Part shown: positions 31,717 through 42,586 of the stretch, piece after piece
Position numbering within the stretch: the stretch's first letter is position 1
Layout: each line of letters begins with the position of its first letter
NCBI RefSeq assembly: GCF_047511655.1
Contig: NC_133395.1
Coordinates: 68,109,910-68,173,909 of the forward strand
Reading direction: 5' to 3'
Source of the DNA: Castor canadensis
Lineage: Eukaryota; Chordata; Mammalia; Rodentia; Castoridae
Length of the DNA: 64,000 nucleotides
Translations under genes and position numbers: made by a program
Notes under the pieces: generated by a model
What the model was told of the DNA's origin: nothing
What the model saw: the letters and a program-made list of their open reading frames with translations, nothing else
Databases searched by the model: none

Positions 31717-34212
31717 AATCTAAGAAAGAAGAAAAAAGCTAGAGGCCTCCTTATTTCAATGCATTGCAAAGCTACAATAATCAAAACAGCATAATACTGG
31801 AATAAGTGCAGACATATAGATCAATGGAGCTGAATTGAGAGTACACAAATGAAGTCCTATGTGACTAAGTAATCTTTATCAATGGTACAAAGTTACATAA
31901 TGGAGAAAGAATAGTCTTTTCAATGAATGGTGTTGGGAAAACTGGATGTACACATGCAAAAGAATGAAATTGGTCTTTTACATTGCATAATTTAAAAACA
32001 GATCAAAATGATATAAAGACAAAATTGTAAGACCTAAAACTACAAACTCCTAAGAGAAAGCATAGAGGAAGAAAGCTTCATTACATTGGATTTGACACTG
32101 ATTTGTTGATTATCAGACTCACACGTGCACACACGGCACACACATATACACAAATACACAAATGCACCAAACTAAAAAGCTTTTCTCCAACAAAAGAAAC
32201 AATAGAATGAAAAGGCAACCTATAGGATGGAAGATGATATTTGCAAGCCATATATTTTATAAAGAGTTAGTATCCAGAATATATAAAGACCTCCTGCAAC
32301 TCAACAACACCAACAGTAACAACAAAAAAAACCAAAATAACCTAATTTAAAAATGGACAAAGAACTACAATCGACATTTATCCAAAGAAATACACAGATG
32401 GCCAATGAAGACAAGATAAGATGCCAACATCACTAAATATTAGAGAAATGTAAAACAAAACCACAATAAGGTATCATCTCATGCCTATTAGGATGGATAC
32501 CATAAAAAAAAGCAGAAAGTAAAAGGTGTTGGTGAGGATGTGGAGTAATTGCAGCTTTGGGCACTACTAGTGAGAATATAAAATAAAAATTCATCAAAAA
32601 ATTTAAAGTGGACTTACCATATAATCAAGAAAACTTACTTTTTGAGATATTTATCCAACAAATCAAAAACAAGATTTCAAAGACATTAGTACACCCAAAT
32701 TTATTTCAGCATTGCTCACAATAGTCCGACAGTGGAACACAAAGAAATGCCAATCAATGAATGAATGATGAAAATCTGTCATATTACTGCAACAGGAGTG
32801 CACCTTGAAGACATTATTGTGCTAAGTGAAATCAAACAATCACAAAAGATAAATACTGTTTGATTTCACTTGCATGAAATATCTAAGCAGTCAAAATCAA
32901 AGAAAAAAAAGTGGTTGTCACGTGCTGAGAGGAGAGGAAAAAAGAGAAGTTGAAGAGCTGCTGCTCAATGGGTCTAGAGTTACAGTTTTACAAGATGAAA
33001 AAGGCCTAGGTACCTGTTGTGCATCTGTGTGCATATAGTTAACACTACTATACTGTATTCATAAAATAGTGAATATGGAAAATTTTGTTACACTTTTTAC
33101 TACCATAAAAATTATTGTGATTTGAAAGCCCCAATTGAATGTTTTTCATAATTTGAGCATCTAAAAGATGAAAATACCATATTAATAACACAGAGAAGAC
33201 ATGAGTCAGTAGGGATAGTTCACAGAGTTCTTTATTTCCTTTGCAGAATAATACCAGCTAATAAATGTAGAAAGAATGACTGTATTTTAGATGGTATTTT
33301 ACAACCTCCCATGTAATAATTAATTCATCAAGGATATAAAACTATTGGTTGAAATGTTTTTAAAGCAAAATTTTTACACATTTACCTGGAGAGATCTCAC
33401 ATTCAACAGCTTGACCAAGTAAGTGACAACTGGACATCAGGCCATTATGTGACATAATAAAAATTGCACAATATCACCTAGAATTCTTGCCAAAAAATTT
33501 AACTTTAATCATAAGGAAACAATCACATAAATCTAGATTGTGAGGCAGAGTGCAAGGTAGTTCTTCTGAACTCCTCAACAAATCAATGTCAGAAAAAAAC
33601 TGAGTAGGTAGAACACAGTTGCATATGGAAAGCATCATAATAGTCAAATGCAAAACAGAAATCTTGATTGGGCCCTAGGATTAAATAAAAAGAACTAGCT
33701 ATAAAAGAAATTTTTAAGGACTAGTGGAAAAAATTGAGTATGTGATGTCCATTATTTGGTATTTTGAATTTTTGCTAATGTTCTTATTAGTAATAACAGT
33801 TATATAGGAGAATCTTTATTCTTAGATGTTACACACTAAGTATTTGGGGTTGAAATATCATGATGCTTGAAACTCACTTTTAAATGGTTTAGCAAATAAT
33901 ATGTGTGAAGAGAGAGAGAGAGAAAGAATGTAAATGTAAATGTGACACAATTATAAAAAACAGTGAGTCTATATGAAAATCAGGAAGATGTTCAAATTTT
34001 CAAAATGAGAAACTGAAGAAAAATAATAAAACATATATCTGTATGATTCTTACTTTAGGAAACATATTGTGCAGGAACAGACTTTTCAAACATACCAATT
34101 ATTCATTTATTCTCATTCATCCAACTTCCACTTACTATTGTAGTTATCACTTTATTATTCTCTCTCCTCTCTCCTTCTCTTCTTCTTTTACTCCCTCCAT
34201 CAAGCACTCAAC

Positions 34213-34258
<46 letters not shown>
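34213..34258. repeat. (CA)n microsatellite
   Basis: Perfect CA run of about 23 units. Confidence 0.92.
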
Positions 34259-34262
<4 letters not shown>

Positions 34263-34379
34263 CCCTTGCAACATCCATCCATTTTCTTCACTATCCTACA
34301 TAAAACAAAAGCTAGATAATTTGACCAACAAGTACATTGTAACCTGGCCCGCATATTTCTTTAAAAAGAGATAGATTGA

Positions 34380-34900
34380 CAAAATGAAGAAAATGCTGAA
34401 TTCACCTCTGCCAACAAAGACTAAAATGCAAATCGATAGGCGAGGTAAGGTTCTTGATTTCTCACTCCATTGCACGAGACCTCAAACTTTCGGCCACCCT
34501 GTTGGAGATTCCGCGAGAACTACTTGAGGAACAGTGGAAGGTTGAGAAGGTTGGCCTCTAACAACTGCCAAGCCCCTTACTTGTTCTAGGAACTAGATCA
34601 GAACTGATTATATTTTAAAAGTTTGCTCCCATAGCAAAGCAAACAAACAATTGACGAACGTAATGGACCCAAGGAAACCCCAAATGCATAAATTAAGCCC
34701 CAGTACTCAGACATTGTACAAGTTACTTCTGAACCAAAAAATTATAACGATATGTGCTCAGGAACATCCTCGCAACCCTGCCAACCTTGAATCATGTGTA
34801 GGTGGGGAAGAGGAAAAGCAGCCTCTCTGTGGACAGAACATAACGATTAGGAAGGACTGTATTGTCTAAAGATGTTTGGTTAAGAAAATCCTAGACCTCA
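34380..34900. other. Unidentified segment with more CpGs than its surroundings
   Basis: Between 34,432 and 34,520 there are several CpGs ('cgataggcgagg', 'ttcggcc', 'ccgcgag'), unlike the AT-rich flanks. A 72-codon plus-strand frame (34,651-34,869) has no motif I recognise. It could be a diverged insertion such as an LTR, a former exon, or unique sequence. I assign no function. Confidence 0.3.
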
Positions 34901-36424
34901 GAGTCAGACCTTTAGTGATAAGTTAGGTTTTAGTACAAGCTTTGTTACCTTTCTCTTCCCAAATAGCAAGTGCTAGTGCATAAAAGGTGAAGAGTTTTAG
35001 ATAACATTTGTTTCATTGGCTTTACGATATCTTTCTTTATAAGCATGACACCCATAGAGCAGTGGAATTAGAGATTATTTTTCTGTTTGAATATCATTTA
35101 CTATATGTGAGGCAATGCTAGACTTCTGAAGCTACTCTCACTTGTCATGAGAAAGAATGGGTGGTAAGTAGCAATTTTGCCTGCAGTAAATCCAAATCTG
35201 CTGACTTCATGAGTCAAATCCTTCCTAGGAGGTAAAAAATAGTCACAATTATGGGCATCAGACATCTCCTTATTAATTCTAGTACAAATATTTCTCATAA
35301 ATTATTATTGTGACACAACACAAAAGGTATGACCTAAAGAATAAATTCTGGCTGATTTAAAGGCTGATTGTTATTGCTGTACTTATTTTCCATGTTTATG
35401 TGGTCCTGTTTGCCTGCTTATTCTATTCAAAAGTTTCATCTAAGTGTCTGTAGAAGAGTTGTCATACAAACAGCATACGGCAATAGAGCAAATTAGCAGT
35501 CAGTGTAAGCAGACAGAATGTATCAGATAGCTCCCATACACATAAACACTTTCAAACCAAAAACAATGAGTAATTCCTCCTAAAGACAACAAAATGAAAT
35601 GTTCCCAAGAAAAAGCATGATACATTTAATCTACTAATAATCAGAATCATGACTGACAAAATTTCTGGCTAGTGGTTTGTGCTATTCTGCAGTAAGGAAA
35701 ACTTGACACTTGAGGTTCCTCCCAATAATATGCTTCTTTTAAAGCAGTGTTTGTAAAACAAAAATCAACTAGAGAACTGTAATTATTAAGTCAATGTGCC
35801 CACCCAAAATTATTACAATTTGCCCAATTTATTTACAGAAATAATTTGAGGAAAATTACTCCTTAAGTAAAAAACTTTGTGTTTTTGGAAGTTCAAAATA
35901 TGTAGTTCTATATTTTAGAGCCTGCCTCATTTGAAGTTAGGATTCTTTGTTGTCTCTAGAGCAGCAATGAGAAAAATATGTTTTGATGAAGGTATTAAAG
36001 GATATTAAAACTGTCCCAATTTTTTAGTCATGTATATTTGAAGCATACACTCATGACATCAACTGTTTTGGGATGCGACATTTGTTAAATCAAATGACAA
36101 AATTTGAAAAGCTGCAGTTTATATACTAGAGCTGCATGTACAAGAAGCAAAAGTCTCAAGAGATGTTATAAAGAAAAAGTGTTTTTCTTAGCTCACATCT
36201 GAGAAGAATTCTGGGCCCTTGGCTGCAGGAGTCCTCAGAGGCAATTTTTATAATGTGTTATAGAACTCCAGGAAGTGTTTGGCCAGAAAACTTTTTTTGC
36301 TGACACTCTTCAGGGACTAGTGTTCTGAAAATGCACACTTCGGAATTTTTTTTCCTGGAAAACAGTTGTTGAAACCTTGGAGGCAGAAAGATTATATAAA
36401 ACAAGATCCTGTAACAAAATTCCA

Positions 36425-36825
36425 AAACTTGAGTGTCATAAATAACACAATTTTATTGTCTCACAATTCTGAAGTCTAAGTATGAGATGGAGATGTCAAC
36501 AGGGCCATGCTCCCTCTGGAGGTACCAGGAAATGATCTGCTCCAGGCCAGCTTCTCTACTTCCAGAAGTTCCTTGGCTTTTGGCCTCATAACTCCAACCT
36601 TCTCATGGAGTTCTCCTTGAGTACTGTCTCAGTCCAAATCTCTTTTTTTTTAAATAAATAAATAAGGACACCAGCCAATAAAGAGCCCACCCTACTTAAG
36701 TATGACTTCATTTTATTCAATTACATCTGCAGCACTCCTATTTCCAAATAAGGTCATATTCTGAGACTCAGGGTGTTAGGATTTTGCATATGAATTTTGG
36801 GGAACAATTCAACCACAACAGATAA
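36425..36825 (-). mobile_element. MaLR-type (MLT1-like) LTR remnant, reversed
   Basis: Read on the minus strand it begins TGTTGTGGTTGAATTG, then 'ttcatatgcaaaatcctaac', 'gaccttatttggaaatagg', 'gcagatgtaattg' and 'ctggtgtccttat'. This is the order seen in MaLR/MLT1 LTRs. An A/T-rich (AAAT)n stretch lies inside near 36,648. No internal retroviral sequence seen. Confidence 0.65.
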
Positions 36826-37225
36826 GATAATCCAAGGCTATGTATGTATGGAAAGCTGCAGCTCTTAGCCTCAGTGTGATAGCATATGATGTGAAATAAA
36901 AGTTGAAAAGTATATCGGATGTAATTTGTTCCTAACAATTGCTAGAATATCTAAGATTGCAAATAAATTACCCTTTTATATAAATCAGGATAACAAAAGG
37001 CTATCCCTATGAAAATGCTCTTCTTGCTTGTTTGTACTTCCAATGGTCTTCCTGGAGGAACAAAGTGAGGACATTTCACTGGTGCATCAAGAGTGGCACA
37101 AAACCAGCAGCCCAGACTTCTGGATGCAGTCCTTGCACAAAATATCACTGGCCACAGATGCACAATAGATAAAAGATTGAATGCTGGTGGCAAAGATAAA
37201 GACATAGCTCATTAATTTGGAATGC

Positions 37226-37640
37226 AATGATCTCCCAGATCTAGCCCTTTACTACCTCTCTCAAGGCTTCTAATCCTGATCCTCTGACTCAAATTTATGT
37301 TCTGTGGACAGAGACTCTGCTTCTTCTCACCTACACATACTATTCCTCAGCTCCATTCTTTACTCAATTGTTCCTCCTGCATGGACATCCCTCTTGTTCC
37401 TTCTAGACAACTTCTATTCCTTATTCCATTAACTTCACCTCAAGGTCACCTCTTGTAAGGAGACTCTGCCAAGATTGCTTTAACTAATTCTCCACTGGTG
37501 TTTCCTTAGCTTCTTATAATTGTATCTATTATTTCTCTAATAGCATTTAAAGCATTCTTATTATACCTTATCCTTGGAATGGAAGTCACATGAGAGAAGA
37601 GACTATGTGTTATTTGTTTTTCTATGTCCAACTCCTAATG
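37226..37640. repeat. Possible L2-type LINE fragment
   Basis: Pyrimidine-rich wording such as 'agatctagccctttactacc', 'tgttcctcctgcatggacat', 'aaggtcacctcttgtaagg' and 'agactctgccaagattg' resembles L2 3' ends. Diverged; orientation not fixed. Confidence 0.4.
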
Positions 37641-37661
37641 AAAGGTCTAGCTTAGTAGATA

Positions 37662-37964
37662 CAGTCAGTCCTCTGCATCTGCAGGATCCGCATATATAGA
37701 CTCTAACAACCATGAATCAAGATATTTGGGGAAATTCATCTATATTGATATTTATAGAAATTTTTCTGGTTTTTGTTTCCCCTAAGCAATAGAATATAGC
37801 AACTACTTACACAGCATTTACATTGTCTTAGATAGTACAAGCAATTTAAAGATGATTTAAAGTGTACAGGAGAATGTACAAAGGTTATATATGTTGCTTG
37901 AGCATCCACAGATTTTAGTATCCACAAAAAGTCCTGGAACAAGATACCCATCAAGGAATGACTG
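37662..37964. mobile_element. Tigger-like (pogo/Tc1-mariner) non-autonomous DNA transposon
   Basis: Terminal inverted repeats are cagtcagtcctctgcatc on the left and, on the minus strand from the right end, cagtcattccttgatg. The inside has 'acagcatttacattgtctta', 'agatgatttaaagtgtac' and 'gagcatccacagattttagt', familiar from Tigger-related MITEs. Preceded by TA; the right flank is AA, so one TSD base is changed. No transposase frame. Confidence 0.75.
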
Positions 37965-38040
37965 AATTTGCTAAGCAGTGTAAAGTTAGACTGAATGGTA
38001 ACATAATTTCAGACTTATGCTGCTAAACAGTCAAATCATA

Positions 38041-38050
38041 AAAGCACACT
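38041..38050 (+). repeat. Left TSD of composite SINE
   Basis: aaagcacact, identical to 38,267-38,276. Confidence 0.75.
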
Positions 38051-38266
38051 GCAGGTGGGTATGGTAGCACATGCCTGGAATCCTAGCTACTCAGAAGACA
38101 GAAAGAGGACAATCATGAGTTTGAGGCCAGCTCTGGCAAAGTTAGTGAGACTCATCCCAAAAACAAAATGTCTGGGAACATGGCTCAAGCGGACAAGTGG
38201 TTGCCTAGCATGTGCAAGGGCATGGGTTCAGTTCCTAGTACAATACACACAGACACAGAGACACAC
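38051..38266 (+). mobile_element. B1+ID composite SINE
   Basis: B1-like unit ('atggtagcacatgcctggaa', 'gagtttgaggccagctctgg', 'gtgagactcatccc') joined to an ID-like unit ('gaacatggctcaagcggaca', 'gcctagcatgtgcaaggg') and a CA/GA-rich tail. A perfect 10-bp TSD flanks it. Confidence 0.88.
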
Positions 38267-38276
38267 AAAGCACACT

Positions 38277-39200
38277 TCATTCAGCATCTTTAAGTTCATC
38301 ATCTGTACTTTAACCAAATCTAGTTAATTTTCATTATTTACAGATTCCATTTGGAAATGCACCTATTCATTAAAAATTTGTTTATGACCCCCAAATCACT
38401 AGTTGCAGTGCTTTTAATATTCCTCAGATGTGCACAGAACACTGAAACATATGAGTCTGTTGTCCTGCACATGTCTACCTTAGGGAATGCCTTCTTGTTT
38501 CAGCTCTTGTATTATAAGCAGGGAGTCTTTCCCATGGTCTACTTAGGGGCACATTTTTCACATTTTATGGGTGTTGGTGGTGGTCCACAAGCATTTGGCT
38601 GAAGTACTGTCTAGTGTTGTAAGTGTAAGAAGACTGCAATGAGGAAATACATATGTAGATAAGCTTTGTTCATGTCTGAATCACAGCGCTGTTGGCCAGG
38701 AGTTTAATGTTAATGAATCAATAATACACATTAAATAAGGTATAAAACAGAAATACATATAAAACAGGATTGTGTATTGATTGGTTGATAAAAATGTCCT
38801 GAACAGAATCTCCCAGGACCTTAACCCTATATTTCTTCCTGGAGCAATAGCTCAGTGTTTACTAATTTAGTTGTCATAATTACTATATAATGAACTATCC
38901 TGATTAATAAGAATAAACTGTAATGCTCCAAATCCAGTTTCATTATTCTCATTTCATTCATCATAAGCAGTTCCACCACTAATTCATGTTTTTTCTGCCG
39001 TTCTCAAATTTTGTAATGAAAGAGAAACCACTGTCACACAAACAAAATATTAGCAATGCTGTTTTGTGGAACCTTTATATATTCTAGTAAATTATGAACC
39101 AGTATCCCAATACAACATTTTTTATATCTCCACATAAAACTAGCTACTTCCTTTTGTCTGACTGACCATAGAATTCTCTAGGCCATATATGCTATCATTT
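38277..39200. other. Unannotated stretch
   Basis: No gene or recognised repeat. AT-rich. Confidence 0.5.
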
Positions 39201-39215
39201 AAAATACTCAGTTTA
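39201..39215 (+). repeat. Left TSD of poly(A)-less L1
   Basis: aaaatactcagttta, identical to 40,739-40,753. The junction TT/AAAA is the ideal L1 endonuclease site. Confidence 0.92.
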
Positions 39216-40738
39216 AGAACAGAGGACTCAGATATGAATCCTCACAGCTACACCCACCTTATTTTTGACAAGGCGCCAGAAACATAGGATGGAGACAAGA
39301 CAGTCTCTTCAACAAATGTTGCTGGGAAAAGTGGTTATCTGTCTGCAGAAAACTGAAACTAGATCCATGTCTATCACCCTGTACTAGTATCAACTCAAAG
39401 TGGATTAAAGACCTTAATATCAGATCAGGTTTGTAGAGGAAAGAGCAGGGAATACTCTGGAAGCAATAGGTATAAGGAAGGACTTCCTCAATAGAACCCT
39501 AGCAGCCCAACAACTAAGAGAAAGGATGGACAAATGGCACTACATGAAATTAAAAAGCTTCTGCACAAAAAAAGAAATGATCTTGAAATTGAAGAGACCA
39601 CCCACAGACTGGGAGAAAATCTTTGCTACTACACATCAGACAAAGGACTGATAACCAGAATATACAGGGAGCTCAAAAATCTAAACTCCCCCCAAATCAA
39701 TGAACCAATATAGAAGTGGGCAAGTGAAATAAACAGATCTTTTTCAAAGGAAGAAGTCCAAATGGCTAAAAAACACATGAAAAAAAATGCTAACCATCCC
39801 TGGCCATAAAGAAAATGCAAATCAAAAACCACACTAAGATTCTACCTCACAGCTGTTAGAATTGCTACCACCAAGAACACCAACAACAAATGTTGGCTAG
39901 GATGTGGGGGAAAAGGAACCTTCATACACTGCTGGTGGGAATGTAAACTAGTACAATCACTTAGAAAAGCAATATGGAGTCCTCTTAAAAAACTAAACAT
40001 AGATCTGCCATATGATCCAGCAATAGCACTCCTAAGGGTATGCCCAAAGGAATGTGACTCAGGTTATTACAAAGGCACCTGCACACCCATGTTTATTGCA
40101 GCACTATTCACAATAGACAAGTTATGGAAATAACCAAGATGCCCCACTACTGATGAATGGATTAAGAAAATGTGGTATTTATACACAATGGAATTTTACT
40201 CAGCCATGAAGAAGAATGAAATCCTGTTATTCACAAGCAAGTGGATGGAACTGGAGAACACCATCTTAAGCAAAGTTTGTCAGACCCAGAGGCCAAAAAT
40301 CATATGTTCTCCCTCATATGTGGACTATAGACCTGAAACAAATGCAGTAATATTATTGGACATGGGTCACACACTGAGTTGGGGGGAGAAAGTACATGGG
40401 AGGAATAGGGAAAGGAAAGGAAACCTGAAACTTGAATGTGGTTAATGTGCTCACTGTAGAGGAGCAAATATAGTAATCTTAAACTGACAGAGGCCACTAT
40501 GGGAAGCAGGCCAAAAAGTAGCTAAGAGGTCTGGCAGAGATGAACCAAAGTGGGTTGTAATACACATCTGCATGGAAGCAATGCTAGGAATCCTTCTGTA
40601 TAGCTATTTTTATCTCAAACTAGCAAAAATGCTACGTTTTTCTTATTATCTCTTATGTTTTTTTCTCCAACAAAATTGAGAACAAGAGTGCAAGATCAGA
40701 TTCCGCCCAGAAGCAGTGGGGGGGTAGGTGGCCCCCTC
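39216..40738 (+). mobile_element. L1 fragment with perfect TSD but no poly(A)
   Basis: It holds the ORF2 C-terminal third (from 'aacagaggactcagatatga') and most of the 3' UTR. The L1 similarity stops inside the G-rich tract at 'agcagtgggggggtaggtgg'; 'ccccctc' and the TSD follow with no A tail. It is thus truncated at both ends, yet bounded by a perfect 15-bp TSD. ORF2 is frameshifted, ending near 40,330. The 3' UTR is related to, but not the same subfamily as, that of the L1 at 10,057. Confidence 0.9.
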
Positions 40739-40753
40739 AAAATACTCAGTTTA
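40739..40753 (+). repeat. Right TSD of poly(A)-less L1
   Basis: Exact copy of 39,201-39,215. Confidence 0.92.
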
Positions 40754-41069
40754 CTTACTTCATATTTATATTGGTTTGTGTTGTGTTCCAGTAATTTTAA
40801 AAAGACTCTAAGTCTCTAAAAAGCTACTGTTAATTCCTTATCAATTTTATATCTTCAGTATTGCCTAACTCAGACCTCAGTACTCACCACAAATTTGTTC
40901 AAAGATTAAATTATTTACTACTCTCTTAAGAGAAATATCAAATAATCATAACCGTAAAAAATAATCCAGTATTCTACAAAGGAAAAAAGATTGAATCTAC
41001 ACCCCAAGACTTCTCTACCGACAAAACATTTGTAATATATACATATAAAATGTTATTACTTTTCACCAT
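40754..41069. other. Unannotated spacer between L1 insertions
   Basis: AT-rich; nothing recognised. Confidence 0.5.
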
Positions 41070-41079
41070 TGAAGCTTTC

Positions 41080-42018
41080 TTTTTTTCCCCTTTATTGTTG
41101 TGCTGGGTGGGGGTACATTGTGGCATTTACAAAGGTTATTACAAAGTATTAAATATATCATACTTGGATTCACCCCCTCCATGATTCTCCTTTATCTCCC
41201 TGTCCCCGATTCCTGAAATAGTTTCAATTGATATCATTTTTGCATTTACATTATTTGCACCATAATCATTCTCCTACCCCTTTTCCCCACTAGCTCCCCC
41301 CAACCCTCTAGGCAGGACATGTTCTGGCCTCAAAATGACATTTTTGCTTGTTTGAGATAAAGGTAGCTACACAGGAAGTTTCCTTGTGATATTTCCATTT
41401 ATATATGTATTATAATTCCAATTGGTTTATCTCCTCTAATTTTCTTCATTCTACCTTAGTCCCTTTCTTATGGTGGTTTCAGCCAGTTTAAGATTTCTAT
41501 ATTCATTCTTGTATAGAGAGAATATCAACCATATTCAAGTTCTTAGCTTCCTTTTTTTATCCTACCTTTCCCATACATGACCTCCCCTTAGTGTGATCAG
41601 TGTTTTATGATATTCCTGTATTTGTATTAGGTCTATATTCCACTTATGAGAGAGAAAATGAGCCTGGTTAACTTCATTTAAGATGTTCTCCAGTTCCATT
41701 CATTTGCCTGCAAATGACAAAATTTCATTTTCTTTGTGGCTGAGCAAAATTCCATTGTATATAAATATAACATTTTCTTAATCCATCCTTCAGTACTGGG
41801 GCACCTTGACTGTTTCCATAGTTTAGCTATTGTGAATAGTGGTTCAATAAACATGGTTGTGCAGGTGCCTTTGTTGTAACCTGACTCACATTCTTTCAGG
41901 TATATCCCTAGGAGTGGAATTGCTTGATCGTATGACAGATCTATTTTTCATTTTTTAAGAAGCCTCCATAGTGTTTTCCATCGTGATTGTACTAGCTTGC
42001 ATTCCCACCAGCAGTGTA
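41080..42018 (-). mobile_element. 5'-truncated L1 3' end, reversed, second 3' UTR family
   Basis: Starts with a T-rich tail and 'ccctttattgttgtgctggg', 'ggtacattgtggcatttac' and 'tgattctcctttatctccct'. The antisense of the ORF2 end follows ('ttccattgtatataaatata', 'gtgaatagtggttcaataaa', 'cattcccaccagcagtgt'). TSD: tgaagctttc (41,070-41,079) and tgaaactttc (42,019-42,028), one mismatch. Confidence 0.87.
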
Positions 42019-42586
42019 TGAAACTTTCATCCACAACATGCCTTTGACTTCTGTGCCTGCTTGCTCTCTTCCAACACCTCCTGACAACTTTGTCTGGATC
42101 CTGATTCATAACTCTCTCTTTTTTTTTATTCTTTTATTCACATGTGCATACATTGCTTGGGTTATTTCTCCACCCTGCCCCCCTACACACCATCTCCCCC
42201 CTTTCAACCTCAGTTCCAGGCAGGTCCTGTTCTAACTTTATCACTAGTTTTGTTGAAGAAAAGAGATAAGCCTAGTAAGGAAGACAAAGTGGTTTTGCTA
42301 GTTGAGTTGAGGTTAGCTATACAAAAATATTCCTAGCATTGCTTTCATGTACACGTGTTATGACCCATGTTGAATCATCTTCATCTCTAATTAATCTTTA
42401 CCCTGATTATTGATCCCTTCTCATGATAACCTCTGTTGCTTAAAGGTTTCTGTATTAGCTCCTCTGGAGTGGGGACATCAAACACTTTCATGTTTTGGGT
42501 TTTCTACCTATTTCTATATCACCCAAATGTGCTCTCCCCTTATCATGTGAACCAAGTTCAACCACATTGCTGCATTTGCCCTAGAT

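Larger units (their letters stand above)
30485..33125 (+). mobile_element. Second ancient L1 (L1M type): RT region to 3' end
   Basis: The sequence begins with a KTDKPL-type stretch ('acaaaactgacaaaccttta') and runs through RT words ('aaaagttcaggacctgaatg', 'cattatcatgatacccaaaa', 'attcctatcaaaattccaaa'). The C-terminal ORF2 end follows ('gaatggtgttgggaaaactg', 'gaggatgtggagtaattg'), then a 3' UTR ending about 33,125. It is broken everywhere and carries two insertions: a SINE (31,045-31,280) and an L1 tail (31,543-31,716). Confidence 0.8.
33126..36424. other. Unannotated stretch
   Basis: No gene recognised. It contains a short GA run near 33,909, the CA microsatellite at 34,213, and a relatively CpG-rich part around 34,430-34,870 that I cannot identify (see below). 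The remainder is AT-rich and featureless to me. Confidence 0.45.
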
